NCBI GenBank assembly: GCA_937926265.1
Contig: CALAZS010000280.1
Location: forward strand, 1-47,632
DNA length: 47,632 nucleotides
Source of the DNA: an uncultured Gammaproteobacteria bacterium
GTDB taxonomy: Bacteria > Pseudomonadota > Gammaproteobacteria > Chromatiales > Chromatiaceae
Direction: 5' to 3'
The notes beneath the pieces are model-generated. The model was not told where the DNA came from and ran no database searches. It saw only the letters and a program-made list of their open reading frames with translations. Position 1 is the first letter of the stretch; each line of letters begins with the position of its first letter. Of the stretch, positions 1 to 8,531 are shown one piece after another. Position numbers and translations under genes: made by a program.

Positions 1-75
1 GGGATGATATTTTTTGCGTCAACAATTAATTTCAGTTTTATGAAAAAAACTTTTTTCTCGGTGTTTTTGCACCGC

Positions 76-167
76 GCTAGAACCCTTTTTCAATGGCGCC
101 GTAAATACTTCCATGTAGGCTCGACTTCGGCATCCATGCCTCAGACGCATTGAAAAAGGGTTCTAGC
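76..167 (-). repeat. R1: twin-hairpin palindromic element
   Basis: Outer arms at 76-95 and 148-167 are perfectly complementary over 20 bp. The 52-nt core between them reads, on the minus strand, GGCATGGATGCC (first hairpin, loop ATGGAT) and then TACATGGAAGTA (second hairpin). The core ends in TTTACGGCG, which recurs in the other copies. Strand is given as the one that shows GGA in both loops. It forms an inverted pair with R2. Confidence 0.85.
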
Positions 168-242
168 ACTCTGCTTAATCAGATTGAAAAAATCTTTTAC
201 TAACTGAAACTAATTGTTGATGAGATTTTATTTAAGAAGATA

Positions 243-351
243 AAAGGCAGCAGGTTAAAATTTGTTAAGGCTTCAGCCAGCAAGGAAGCTGGCTGAGAGC
301 TCCCATGGATGGGTTCACAGCGTCCTTAACAAATTTCTAACTGCCGCCTTT
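243..351 (+). repeat. R2: twin-hairpin palindromic element
   Basis: Arms at about 243-270 and 324-351 pair, with 13 perfect bp next to the core and further imperfect pairing outward. On the plus strand the core holds AGCAAGGAAGCT inside a longer stem, then CCCATGGATGGG, then TTCACAGCGT. Both loops carry GGA. The arms share no sequence with those of R1. It lies immediately downstream of tyrS. Confidence 0.85.
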
Positions 352-359
352 GCCAAATC

Positions 360-1574
360 TTATGTCAGGGTGATTTTTGCAAACTTACGTTTACCTACCT
401 GAACGACACCATTAAACCCGGATGGTAACCGCAAATTTTTATCTGAAACCTTTTCGCCATCTATTTTTACTGCTCCCTGCTTGAGCATACGAAAGCCTTC
501 ACCGTTACTGGCAACAAGTCCTGCCCCGTTAAGTAGTGTTGCGATACCCAGGTCACCTGACTCTTCACAGCTCAGTTCGATCTCGGGCATTTCATCTGGC
601 ATGGCGCCTTTCTGGAAACGCGCAATAAAATTCTGCTGGGCTTTTTCTGCCGAAGCATCATCATGAAAACGCGCTATCAGTTCCTTAGCTAAAAGAAACT
701 TAACATCTCTTGGGTTCTTACCTTCATCAATCTCTGTTTTAAACGTTTCAATTTCTGACATTGGCCTGAAACTCAGAAGCTCAAAGTAGCGCCACATCAA
801 ATCATCTGAAACTGACATTATCTTGCCAAACATATCATCCGGTGCATCGGTAATACCGATATAGTTGTTCAATGACTTAGACATTTTCTGCACGCCATCG
901 AGACCCTCAAGAATTGGCATGGTCAATGCGATTTGCGGCTCCTGCGCATAGGCTTCCTGAAGTTGACGTCCTACCAGCAGATTAAATTTCTGATCTGTAC
1001 CACCAAGCTCAACATCAGCTTTCATTGCCACCGAATCGTAGCCCTGAACCAGCGGATAGAGGAACTCATGAATTGAAATTGACTGTCCACCCTTGTATCG
1101 CTTGCTGAAATCATCCCTTTCCAGCATTCGAGCCACCGTGTGCTTTGCTGCGAGTTGAATCATTTCGGAAGCCTTCATCTCCCCCATCCAGGATGAGTTG
1201 AACAGGACCGTTGTTTTTTGGGCATCCAGAATTTTAAACACCTGGTGTTCGTAGGTTTTGGCGTTTTCGATAACTTCATCCCGGGTTAATGGCGGTCTTG
1301 TTGCACTTTTTCCGGTTGGATCACCAATCATCGCGGTGAAATCACCCACTAGAAATAAAACCTCGTGCCCCAGATCCTGAAACTGCTTCAGCTTATTGAT
1401 CAAAACAGTATGGCCCAGGTGCAGGTCCGGCGCGGTTGGATCAAATCCTGCCTTGATTTTTAGAGGTTTTCCCCGTTTAAGCTTTTTTACCAGTTCTTCT
1501 TCAAGCAGCACCTCCTCGGCACCGCGGTAGATGATTTCCAAACTTTCATCAATTTCTGCAGATTGGCTTGTCAT
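360..1574 (-). CDS. tyrS: Tyrosyl-tRNA synthetase
   Basis: A cytoplasmic class I aminoacyl-tRNA synthetase that charges tRNA-Tyr with tyrosine using ATP. The HIGH-type signature appears as HLGH at residues 52-55 and KMSKS is intact at 230-234. The last 65 or so residues form an S4-like RNA-binding domain (GFRMLKQGAVKIDGEKVSD). The length of 404 aa and the HLGH variant match the longer TyrRS type found in Pseudomonas-like bacteria. The gene is divergent from the M23 peptidase gene, and structured repeat R2 follows its stop codon closely. Confidence 0.97.
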   Translation of the reverse strand: MTSQSAEIDESLEIIYRGAEEVLLEEELVKKLKRGKPLKIKAGFDPTAPDLHLGHTVLINKLKQFQDLGHEVLFLVGDFTAMIGDPTGKSATRPPLTRDEVIENAKTYEHQVFKILDAQKTTVLFNSSWMGEMKASEMIQLAAKHTVARMLERDDFSKRYKGGQSISIHEFLYPLVQGYDSVAMKADVELGGTDQKFNLLVGRQLQEAYAQEPQIALTMPILEGLDGVQKMSKSLNNYIGITDAPDDMFGKIMSVSDDLMWRYFELLSFRPMSEIETFKTEIDEGKNPRDVKFLLAKELIARFHDDASAEKAQQNFIARFQKGAMPDEMPEIELSCEESGDLGIATLLNGAGLVASNGEGFRMLKQGAVKIDGEKVSDKNLRLPSGFNGVVQVGKRKFAKITLT

Positions 1575-1702
1575 TTTATTTTTTCCAGATTGAGCCCTGA
1601 TTGAGTAAAGTGCGTAAATTACAGGAAAACCACAAAAGTTTTAAGTTAGCGATGAAATCTGACTGAATTTGTTTTTAAAAATAGATAGAATTGCTGCCAG
1701 CT

Positions 1703-3250
1703 ATGCATGACTACAGGCCACAATTTCACAAAGCGAAAACTCAAATCGTCAGAAAGGTATTGCTTTTTTTTGGCATTGCCCTGATTGCGACGTCGATTTT
1801 CTTTAATTTTGAACAAGAACCGGATACCAAAGAACCCGAAACAGCATCCGGCTCTGAAATTAGAAAAATCACCCTGCCTGGACAATCAGAGGTTGCCAAT
1901 AACCAATCAGCATCAATGATCACCGGGGCTAATGAAGCCAAAACAGAAGAAACGGAAGAATTGGAAGAAACAGGGCCCCTGGTAACCAATAATCCACCTG
2001 AGACTCTTGAAGCTGAAAAACTTATTGACGAACCCCCTTTAGAAGCGCCAAAAGAAACGCCTGTAGAAACAATCGCTGATGCGCCCGAAGCGTCAACCCC
2101 TGCTCCTATACCATCCATGTCACCAACCTGGGAATCCAGAACAATCCGCAGTGGTGACAGCCTTGCCAACATTTTCAAGGAATGGAAATTAAGCTCTTCC
2201 ACGCTTCACAAAATTGTTAACAGCTCAAAGCTGGCCAAAACCCTGGCCGATATTCATCCCGGTGAGACACTAAAACTGTTGCGCGATGATGATGACAGCC
2301 TGCTGGAACTGATGGTCGTCAGAAGCCCGACTGAAAGCCTGTTAATCTCCAAAACTGAGAATGGCTATGAATCTGAAAAAATTATTCGTGATGTCGATAT
2401 TCAACTGGCCTACTCGGAAGGACAAATCAATTCCTCACTGTTTGTCGATGGCCAGAACGCGGGATTGACCGATGCGCAGATTATGGAGATGGCCGGAATT
2501 TTTGGCTGGGATATTGATTTCGCCCTGGAACTGAGAAAAGGAGATTCCTTTAAACTCCTGTATGAGGAACACTTTCTTGATGGCAACAAGTTAAGAAACG
2601 GCCCTATCCTGATGGCGGAATTTAACAACGATGGCAAACTCTTCAAGGCAGTTCGTTATCAAACACCTGACGGTAATACCAGCTATTACGATCCAGATGA
2701 CGGCCGTAATAAAAAACGCGCCTTCATCAGAACACCTGTTAAATTTGCTCGCATCAGTTCCCGTTTCACCAACGGTAGATTTCATCCTGTGCTTAAAAAA
2801 TGGCGAGCTCACCGTGGTGTTGATTATGCCGCGCCTACAGGCACGCCAATCAAGGCTGCAGGTAACGGTAAGGTTATTTTCAGGGGCACCAAGGGTGGAT
2901 ATGGCAAGACAGTCATTATTCAGCACGGCACAAAATACACCACGCTATATGCCCACCTTTCCAAGTATGCCAAATCAAGCAAGAAAGGACGTACGATCAA
3001 GCAGGGACAAATCATTGGCTATGTAGGAAAAACAGGCCTTGCCACCGGCCCACACCTGCATTACGAGTTTCGTGTTAATGGTGTTCACCGCAACCCCCTC
3101 ACAGTCAAGTTGCCTAAAGCCGACCCGATTAACAGTAAATATCGAAAAGACTTTGACCAGAAAACGGCCGAAATACAAAACACTTTTGACCTGATGTCCA
3201 GTTCCAGCCCGCAGGTGGCACAGTCGGAAACAGTGTCCCAAGATGGCTGA
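1703..3250 (+). CDS. M23-family murein DD-endopeptidase (MepM-like)
   Basis: Predicted envelope peptidase that cuts peptide cross-links in peptidoglycan. A short basic N-terminus is followed by one hydrophobic anchor (LLFFGIALIATSIFF), a long acidic Pro/Glu-rich linker, a LysM/OapA-like region (SGDSLANIFKEW) and a C-terminal M23 domain. Zinc-site motifs are HRGVDYAAP and GPHLHYEF, at about residues 370-375 and 450-454. The frame is open from a TTG at 1691, but I prefer the ATG at 1703; neither has a clear ribosome-binding site. The stop overlaps the anmK start by 8 nt, which suggests co-transcription of wall cleavage and recycling functions. Confidence 0.9.
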   Translation: MHDYRPQFHKAKTQIVRKVLLFFGIALIATSIFFNFEQEPDTKEPETASGSEIRKITLPGQSEVANNQSASMITGANEAKTEETEELEETGPLVTNNPPETLEAEKLIDEPPLEAPKETPVETIADAPEASTPAPIPSMSPTWESRTIRSGDSLANIFKEWKLSSSTLHKIVNSSKLAKTLADIHPGETLKLLRDDDDSLLELMVVRSPTESLLISKTENGYESEKIIRDVDIQLAYSEGQINSSLFVDGQNAGLTDAQIMEMAGIFGWDIDFALELRKGDSFKLLYEEHFLDGNKLRNGPILMAEFNNDGKLFKAVRYQTPDGNTSYYDPDDGRNKKRAFIRTPVKFARISSRFTNGRFHPVLKKWRAHRGVDYAAPTGTPIKAAGNGKVIFRGTKGGYGKTVIIQHGTKYTTLYAHLSKYAKSSKKGRTIKQGQIIGYVGKTGLATGPHLHYEFRVNGVHRNPLTVKLPKADPINSKYRKDFDQKTAEIQNTFDLMSSSSPQVAQSETVSQDG

Positions 3251-4343
3251 TGGCCTGTATATCGGCATCATGTCCGGCACCAGCCTGGACGCAATCGATA
3301 CCACCCTGGTTTCTTTTAAAAACGACCAGTTTCAAATAATTAAAACCCACTCACACTCCTGGCCTGAAGAACTCAAAGAGCGACTCAAACAGCTTATTGA
3401 AAAAGAGGATTCCCTGGATGAAATGCTGCAACTTGATCAGTTATGCGCTGAACAATACGCCCAGGCCACTTTGAATTGCCTTGAACTGGCAGGCGTTGCT
3501 GCCAGGGATATTGCCGCTATTGGCTGTCATGGACAAACAATCCGTCATGCGCCCAATCAGAAACCCGCCTACACGCTGCAAATCGGCAACCCGGCAACCA
3601 TTGCTGAAAAAACCGGTATTACCACGATTTCAGATTTTCGCAGCCGCGATATTGCTGCCGGCGGACAGGGTGCACCCCTGGCACCAGCTTTTCATAAAGC
3701 AATTTTTTCCCACCCGCACAATAAACGTATTATTTTAAACATTGGCGGTATCGCAAATATTACAGTTCTGGATGGTGACAGGGTGATTGGCCTGGATACA
3801 GGCCCGGGAAACCGTTTGCTGGATGACTGGATAAACCATTCACTTCAAAAACCTCATGATCAAAACGGAGAGTTTGCCGCATCCGGTGAAGTCATAGAGC
3901 CCCTGCTGAAACAGTTACTTGAAGACCCTTATTTCAAGCTGCCATTCCCTAAAAGCACTGGCAGTGATTATTTTAATCTTGAATGGGTTTTGGCAAGAAT
4001 CACTGACTATAAGAATGAAACAGCTGCAAACATTCAGGCAACCCTGACGGCATTAACCGCCGAGACCGCTAAAAATGAAATCAATAACATTTTACCGGAG
4101 GCAGATGACATCCTGATCTGTGGAGGTGGTGCACATAACCACCACCTGGTATCAATTATTGAGAAACATTTTCAGGATAAAAACGTCAGCACTACTGATA
4201 ATTTTGGCTGTCCACCTGACTGGGTGGAGGCTGTCGCTTTTGCATGGCTGGCCAACCGGACGTTAAGCGGCAAGCCAGGAAACCTGCCTGATGTAACCGG
4301 AGCGAAAGGTGAAAGGATATGCGGCGGCGTGTATTTTGCCTAA
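3243..4343 (+). CDS. anmK: Anhydro-N-acetylmuramic acid kinase
   Basis: Recycles peptidoglycan by converting cytoplasmic 1,6-anhydro-MurNAc to MurNAc-6-phosphate with ATP. The N-terminal GIMSGTSLDAID motif, the phosphate-loop region GCHGQTIRH, LDTGPGN and the late glycine-rich ICGGGAHN are all present. Length (366 aa) is normal. It overlaps the upstream M23 peptidase gene by 8 nt. Its 3' end faces erpA with only 10 nt between stop codons and no evident terminator. Confidence 0.96.
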   Translation: MADGLYIGIMSGTSLDAIDTTLVSFKNDQFQIIKTHSHSWPEELKERLKQLIEKEDSLDEMLQLDQLCAEQYAQATLNCLELAGVAARDIAAIGCHGQTIRHAPNQKPAYTLQIGNPATIAEKTGITTISDFRSRDIAAGGQGAPLAPAFHKAIFSHPHNKRIILNIGGIANITVLDGDRVIGLDTGPGNRLLDDWINHSLQKPHDQNGEFAASGEVIEPLLKQLLEDPYFKLPFPKSTGSDYFNLEWVLARITDYKNETAANIQATLTALTAETAKNEINNILPEADDILICGGGAHNHHLVSIIEKHFQDKNVSTTDNFGCPPDWVEAVAFAWLANRTLSGKPGNLPDVTGAKGERICGGVYFA

Positions 4344-4353
4344 CAGTAGGGGC

Positions 4354-4704
4354 CTAAACAGAAAAGGATGACCCACATCCACAAGTTGTAGATGCATTGG
4401 GGTTACGGATTACAAACTGCGCACCCTGTAAACCTTCAGAATAATCCACTTCAGCCCCCATAAGATACTGAATACTCATTGGGTCAATCAGAAGTGTTAC
4501 ACCATCAGTGATAACCTTGGAATCACCGTCGTTTTCATTTTCATCGAAAGTGAAGCCGTATTGAAATCCGGAACAACCACCACCCTGAACGTAGATACGT
4601 AACATCAGGTCGGGGTTGCCTTCTTCATCAATTAACTGGGCAACCTTGGTTGCCGCAGCACTGGTAAATTTTAAATCATCAACAATTGTTGCCGCTTCAG
4701 TCAT
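4354..4704 (-). CDS. erpA: Iron-sulfur cluster insertion protein ErpA
   Basis: A-type carrier that delivers Fe-S clusters to apoproteins, including isoprenoid-synthesis enzymes in E. coli. The three cluster-binding cysteines are at residue 44 (GGGCSGF) and at 108 and 110 (TTCGCGSSF). Length is 116 aa, as usual for ErpA. A good sigma-70-like promoter lies upstream at 4743-4771. The gene is convergent with anmK. Confidence 0.96.
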   Translation of the reverse strand: MTEAATIVDDLKFTSAAATKVAQLIDEEGNPDLMLRIYVQGGGCSGFQYGFTFDENENDGDSKVITDGVTLLIDPMSIQYLMGAEVDYSEGLQGAQFVIRNPNASTTCGCGSSFSV

Positions 4705-4742
4705 TTTAAACTCTCAACTATAGATACGGGTAATATGGTCAA

Positions 4743-4771
4743 ATTATCTAATAACCTAGAAAAACAGTCAA
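4743..4771 (-). promoter_or_regulatory. Candidate sigma-70 promoter of erpA
   Basis: On the minus strand TTGACT (4771-4766) and GATAAT (4748-4743) are separated by exactly 17 nt. This is near consensus in both boxes. The predicted start is about 30 nt upstream of the erpA ATG. Sequence inspection only. Confidence 0.65.
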
Positions 4772-4805
4772 GAATACTGATTTCAGGGTTTTAATCATCT
4801 TTCAG

Positions 4806-5210
4806 CTATTGGTCATCTTCTGGGGAAACATCTTGCGAATCATACTCGAGCTTCTTGGGCTCTCCATCAGTATGAATCAGTTGCCCGTTGACTTCAGCCC
4901 CCATCGCCATTTCCAACAGGTTGTAATAAAGCGAACCGGTCACCCTTGCCTGAGGTGCCAACTCGACACGTCCGGTCACATACACATCACCGATAACCGT
5001 GCCGTTTAGAATCATATGGGTGACACGCACATCACCATTCACTTCACCTTTTTCACTGACTGTAAGCGTAACCTCGTCACCTTCACTGGAAGAAATATCA
5101 CCCTTAACCGTGCCATCAAGATGCAATCCTCCGCGAAATACCAGGTCTCCACTGATCACGGTACCTTCGCCTATGACTGTACTGACCTTCGGTGCACGAA
5201 ACTTTTTCAT
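4806..5210 (-). CDS. Bactofilin family protein
   Basis: Small polymer-forming cytoskeletal protein with a right-handed beta-helix core. The sequence shows the regular short beta-repeat pattern (GEGTVISGDLVFRGG, LDGTVKGDI, GEVNGDVRV, GTVIGDVYV) with short disordered ends. I place the start at the ATG at 5210 (MKKFRAPKV) because AGGAG sits 8 nt upstream; an earlier in-frame ATG at 5234 lacks such a site. It lies between erpA and a membrane coiled-coil gene. Bactofilins act in shape, polarity or wall-enzyme placement, but the role here is unknown. Confidence 0.9.
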   Translation of the reverse strand: MKKFRAPKVSTVIGEGTVISGDLVFRGGLHLDGTVKGDISSSEGDEVTLTVSEKGEVNGDVRVTHMILNGTVIGDVYVTGRVELAPQARVTGSLYYNLLEMAMGAEVNGQLIHTDGEPKKLEYDSQDVSPEDDQ

Positions 5211-5255
5211 GATTTGGTCTCCTGCCAGATCCACTCCAGCAAATTGGTAAATTTT

Positions 5256-5990
5256 CTAACTTTCAATCAGAGCCCAGGGCCGGGTCTGTTCAATTCTTTC
5301 AATATCCTTGCCTTCCGGACTGGCAATGATAGTGTATTTTTCGGCAATAAACCCTTCAGGCAACTCAATTGTCACATCAAAGGTCTGATAGTTTTTAAAT
5401 CCCATTTTCATTGATGCCTCACCTTCGGTGGAAACATCTTTCATTGCCAAAGTAACCGTTTCATCAGCTCTGGTGCCAGTTACGCTGATCGTTGCATTGC
5501 CACTTACCTTACCACCTACCTTGGACAAATGAACCAGTGTAAAACTGAGTCTAAACTGGTCATTGTCGGACAGTTTTGACAGGCCGACCTGCTTGAGGCG
5601 TATATATCCTTTATTTACCTTATCAGATAACAAACTGGTTAAAAATTCCACTTCCTGTTTCAGTTCAGATGCTTCCTGCTGAATGCTTTTGATGTCCTCC
5701 CTGGCCAACTCTGCTGCACTTTTATCAATCTGGGCTGAACGCTTATGGGTTGCTGCCTCAAGTCTCAATTCATCAAGCTGCTTTTTCAAACGAATAATTT
5801 GTTTGCGTTGCTCGCCAATTCGATCCTCGTAGCTCTGAACCCCGTCAATTGAAGTTTTACGGGCATAATCAAAAACCAGCCAAGTCCATACAGCGGTGAA
5901 TACAACAAATGCCGCCAGCCACCACTTCCACGAGGAAGAAGTCTGGCTGACTATTTTAGGTGCAACAATTTTATGGCGTGAAGAAAACAT
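5256..5990 (-). CDS. Membrane-anchored coiled-coil protein (DUF6776-like)
   Basis: A short basic N-terminus precedes one transmembrane segment at about residues 23-43 (WWLAAFVVFTAVWTWLVF). A predicted coiled coil follows to about residue 125, and then a beta-rich C-terminal domain of about 110 residues. It matches a conserved gammaproteobacterial family of unknown function that I recall as DUF6776. It lies 14 nt after argC and just before the bactofilin gene. An inference is that it helps tether or position the bactofilin filament; nothing in the sequence proves this. Confidence 0.75.
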   Translation of the reverse strand: MFSSRHKIVAPKIVSQTSSSWKWWLAAFVVFTAVWTWLVFDYARKTSIDGVQSYEDRIGEQRKQIIRLKKQLDELRLEAATHKRSAQIDKSAAELAREDIKSIQQEASELKQEVEFLTSLLSDKVNKGYIRLKQVGLSKLSDNDQFRLSFTLVHLSKVGGKVSGNATISVTGTRADETVTLAMKDVSTEGEASMKMGFKNYQTFDVTIELPEGFIAEKYTIIASPEGKDIERIEQTRPWALIES

Positions 5991-6004
5991 CTGGTAAGTA
6001 AACT

Positions 6005-7033
6005 TCAGGGTAGCAGGCCAACAGCTTGCAGGCCCATGTTTTCAGGCACACCAAACATCAGGTTCATATTCTGAACAGCCTGACCGGCTGCACCTTTAAC
6101 AAGGTTATCAATAATCGACAGGATCACCAGCACATCTCCATCCTGTGGCTTATGCACAGCAATGCGATTCTGGTTTACACCGCGAACGGAGCGCGTCTCC
6201 GGATGACTGCCAGCAGGCAACACATCAACAAAATATTCGTCGCTATAGCGATCCTCATAAAGCTTTTGCCAATCAACCTGCTGATCAGTGCGAGCGTAAA
6301 GTGTTGCATGAATACCCCGAATCATTGGCAACAGGTGAGGCACAAAGGTCAAAGGAACGGACTCACCAGCCAGGTCAGACAGGTTTTGGGAAATTTCCGG
6401 CAGATGCCTGTGTCCAGGGACTGCGTATGCCTTGAAACTGTCACTGCACTCGGCCATTAAAGTACCGACGTTGGCTCCCCGACCGGCTCCACTGACACCA
6501 GACTTGCAGTCAGCAATGATGGAGGAAAAATCGACAAGCTCATTTTCCACAAGCGGTAACAAACCAAGTGTGACCGCAGTCGGATAGCAACCCGGGTTGG
6601 CAACCAGTCGTGCAGTTTTGACCGCTTCCCTGTTCATTTCTGGCAGACCATATACCGCTTCTTCAACCAATTCCGGGCAGGCATGTTCCATGTTGTACCA
6701 TTTTGACCAGACAGCAACATCCTTGATTCGGAAATCAGCGGCGAGGTCAATCACCTTAACCCCTGCATCTAGCAATTCCGGTACCATGGTCATGGCCGTG
6801 CCATTAGGCGTGGCAAAGAACACCAGGTCACAGGCATTTAGCAGTTCAACATCCGGCTCCGTGAAACAGATATCAAGATGCTGTCGCAAATTGGGGAACA
6901 TCTCGGCTACAGGCATTCCCGCATTGGAACGCGAGGTAATTACCTTCAGATCAACCTGCGGGTGCATTGCCAACAAACGCAGCAACTCCACCCCCGTATA
7001 ACCGGTTCCACCTACGATACCGACTGAAATCAT
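6005..7033 (-). CDS. argC: N-acetyl-gamma-glutamyl-phosphate reductase
   Basis: Third step of arginine synthesis: NADPH-dependent reduction of N-acetylglutamyl phosphate to the semialdehyde. The N-terminal dinucleotide-binding motif GGTGYTGVELLRLL and the catalytic Cys149 in VANPGCYPTA are intact. Length is normal at 342 aa. It is the first gene of a leftward run with the coiled-coil and bactofilin genes and has a candidate promoter at 7064-7092. The gene is divergent from the chloride transporter. Confidence 0.97.
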   Translation of the reverse strand: MISVGIVGGTGYTGVELLRLLAMHPQVDLKVITSRSNAGMPVAEMFPNLRQHLDICFTEPDVELLNACDLVFFATPNGTAMTMVPELLDAGVKVIDLAADFRIKDVAVWSKWYNMEHACPELVEEAVYGLPEMNREAVKTARLVANPGCYPTAVTLGLLPLVENELVDFSSIIADCKSGVSGAGRGANVGTLMAECSDSFKAYAVPGHRHLPEISQNLSDLAGESVPLTFVPHLLPMIRGIHATLYARTDQQVDWQKLYEDRYSDEYFVDVLPAGSHPETRSVRGVNQNRIAVHKPQDGDVLVILSIIDNLVKGAAGQAVQNMNLMFGVPENMGLQAVGLLP

Positions 7034-7063
7034 TTCTGGTTCCTATCTTGAATAAAGCGCGTA

Positions 7064-7092
7064 ATGATAGCGTCAGGCATAAAAAAGAACAA
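7064..7092 (-). promoter_or_regulatory. Candidate sigma-70 promoter of argC
   Basis: On the minus strand TTGTTC (7092-7087) and TATCAT (7069-7064) are 17 nt apart. The start codon of argC is about 30 nt downstream. No arginine-repressor box was clear to me. Confidence 0.5.
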
Positions 7093-7149
7093 AAATTAAA
7101 CGTGATATACTGATCAACACCTGATTTAGATGTATTGAAACCAACACTA

Positions 7150-8445
7150 ATGCACCCGCACATTCGAAAATCCGGGCACCTGCTGTTTTCACAAAAAGCC
7201 TGGAAAATACGACTGGTTTTTTGGCTAGGCGCCATAATTGTGGGCGTTGTTTGCGCCATTTTCACCAAGGCTGCAGAAACAGCTACCTTATTTTTTCTTT
7301 CTGTTGCGGCATTTAACCCTTACCTGCCGCTTATCATTACACCTGTTTCACTGATGCTAATCACCTGGATGACTCTCAGGTTTTTCCGGGGAGCTCATGG
7401 TTCCGGCATTCCCCAGACAATTGCAGCCTTGGAAGTACCAACAAAATCAGTGTTACTTTCAATGAAAATAGCCTTTGGCAAAATATTTCTGGCACTGGCA
7501 GGTTTAATGTCCGGCGCCTCACTCGGCACCCAGGCACCCTCTGTTCACATCGGTGCGTCGATCATGTTTTCCCTCGGTCGCATGACCCGTTTTCCACCGC
7601 ATTACATGGAACGTGGCCTGATATTGGCCGGCGGTGCAGCCGGCATTGCTGCTGCATTCAATACCCCATTAGCAGGCATTGTGTTTGCCATTGAAGAGAT
7701 GAGCCGCTCGTTTGAACAACGTACCAGCGGCATAGTCGTGACTGCCGTGATTATTGCCGGCTTAACGGCGATGACGATTTTTGGTTCATATCACTACTTC
7801 GGGACCATTCCTGCCTCGTTACCGGACATGTCATTCAGCTGGCTGGCGATTATTCTGTGCGGGATTGCCGGCGGCTTACTTGGCGGCCTGTTCTCGCAAA
7901 CGCTGATTTTAATAACGCGCAGAGTCATTCCATTTGCCTTGAGAAAACCATTAACCATGGCTTTAATCGCTGGTTTTGCCGTGGCACTGGTTAATTTTAT
8001 CAGTGGTTACCAAAGCGCCGGCACCGGTTACACGCAAGCAATGTCGATCTTTACCCAGGCCCAGGATTTCAATCCCTGGTATCCGGTTGAAAAGGCCGCT
8101 GCCACCCTTGCCTCATTCATGACCGGCATACCCGGAGGCATCTTTGCACCTTCCCTGGCAACCGGAGCAGGAATTGGCTCAAACCTGGCGCATTGGCTAC
8201 CCGGCCTGGCTTCAATGGAAACAGTAATTCTGTTGGGCATGCTTGCCTACTTTACCGGCGTAGTTCAGACACCGTTGACGGCATTTATCATCGTGATGGA
8301 AATGACTAACAGCCAGGATATGATGCTGGCGCTTATTGCCACAGCTTTTATCGCCCGTGGCAGTTCGTACCTGGTTTGCCCTAAACCGCTATACAGGGAA
8401 CTCGCGGACCTGTTTATCCGTTACAGTCCTGTTTTAAATAAATAA
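7150..8445 (+). CDS. ClC-family chloride transporter with Gln at the gating-Glu site
   Basis: Multi-pass inner-membrane ClC protein. Family signatures are GSGIPQ, the NTPLAGIVFAIEEM helix with the internal proton-path glutamate, GIPGGIFAPSLATG, and a C-terminal KPLY with the pore tyrosine. The usual GREGP motif, whose Glu is the external gate in E. coli ClC-ec1, reads GTQAP here (CAG codon at 7531-7533). This predicts altered proton coupling or a channel-like mode. There are no C-terminal CBS domains. The frame extends to a TTG at 7135; I prefer the ATG at 7150, though neither has a strong ribosome-binding site. Confidence 0.9.
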   Translation: MHPHIRKSGHLLFSQKAWKIRLVFWLGAIIVGVVCAIFTKAAETATLFFLSVAAFNPYLPLIITPVSLMLITWMTLRFFRGAHGSGIPQTIAALEVPTKSVLLSMKIAFGKIFLALAGLMSGASLGTQAPSVHIGASIMFSLGRMTRFPPHYMERGLILAGGAAGIAAAFNTPLAGIVFAIEEMSRSFEQRTSGIVVTAVIIAGLTAMTIFGSYHYFGTIPASLPDMSFSWLAIILCGIAGGLLGGLFSQTLILITRRVIPFALRKPLTMALIAGFAVALVNFISGYQSAGTGYTQAMSIFTQAQDFNPWYPVEKAAATLASFMTGIPGGIFAPSLATGAGIGSNLAHWLPGLASMETVILLGMLAYFTGVVQTPLTAFIIVMEMTNSQDMMLALIATAFIARGSSYLVCPKPLYRELADLFIRYSPVLNK

Positions 8446-8531
8446 GCGCTTTTGCATGGTCTGTTTTTTTTCAGCATACTGCTGATAGATAGTAATAAAC
8501 AGTAAAGGCAATTTTTAACTGGAATAACTTT

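Larger units (their letters stand above)
1..359. other. Intergenic region downstream of tyrS
   Basis: No plausible gene is visible here. The region holds the inverted pair of structured repeats R1 (76-167) and R2 (243-351), separated by about 75 nt of AT-rich sequence. R2 begins 8 nt past the tyrS stop codon, so both would lie in any tyrS read-through transcript. Positions 1-75 are AT-rich and show no motif I can name. Confidence 0.7.

Noticed and set aside
76..351. Integron attC sites or a gene-cassette array
   Set aside because: The repeats are imperfect palindromes with variable arms, as attC sites are, but they lack the RYYYAAC/GTTRRRY ends and no integrase or cassettes are present.
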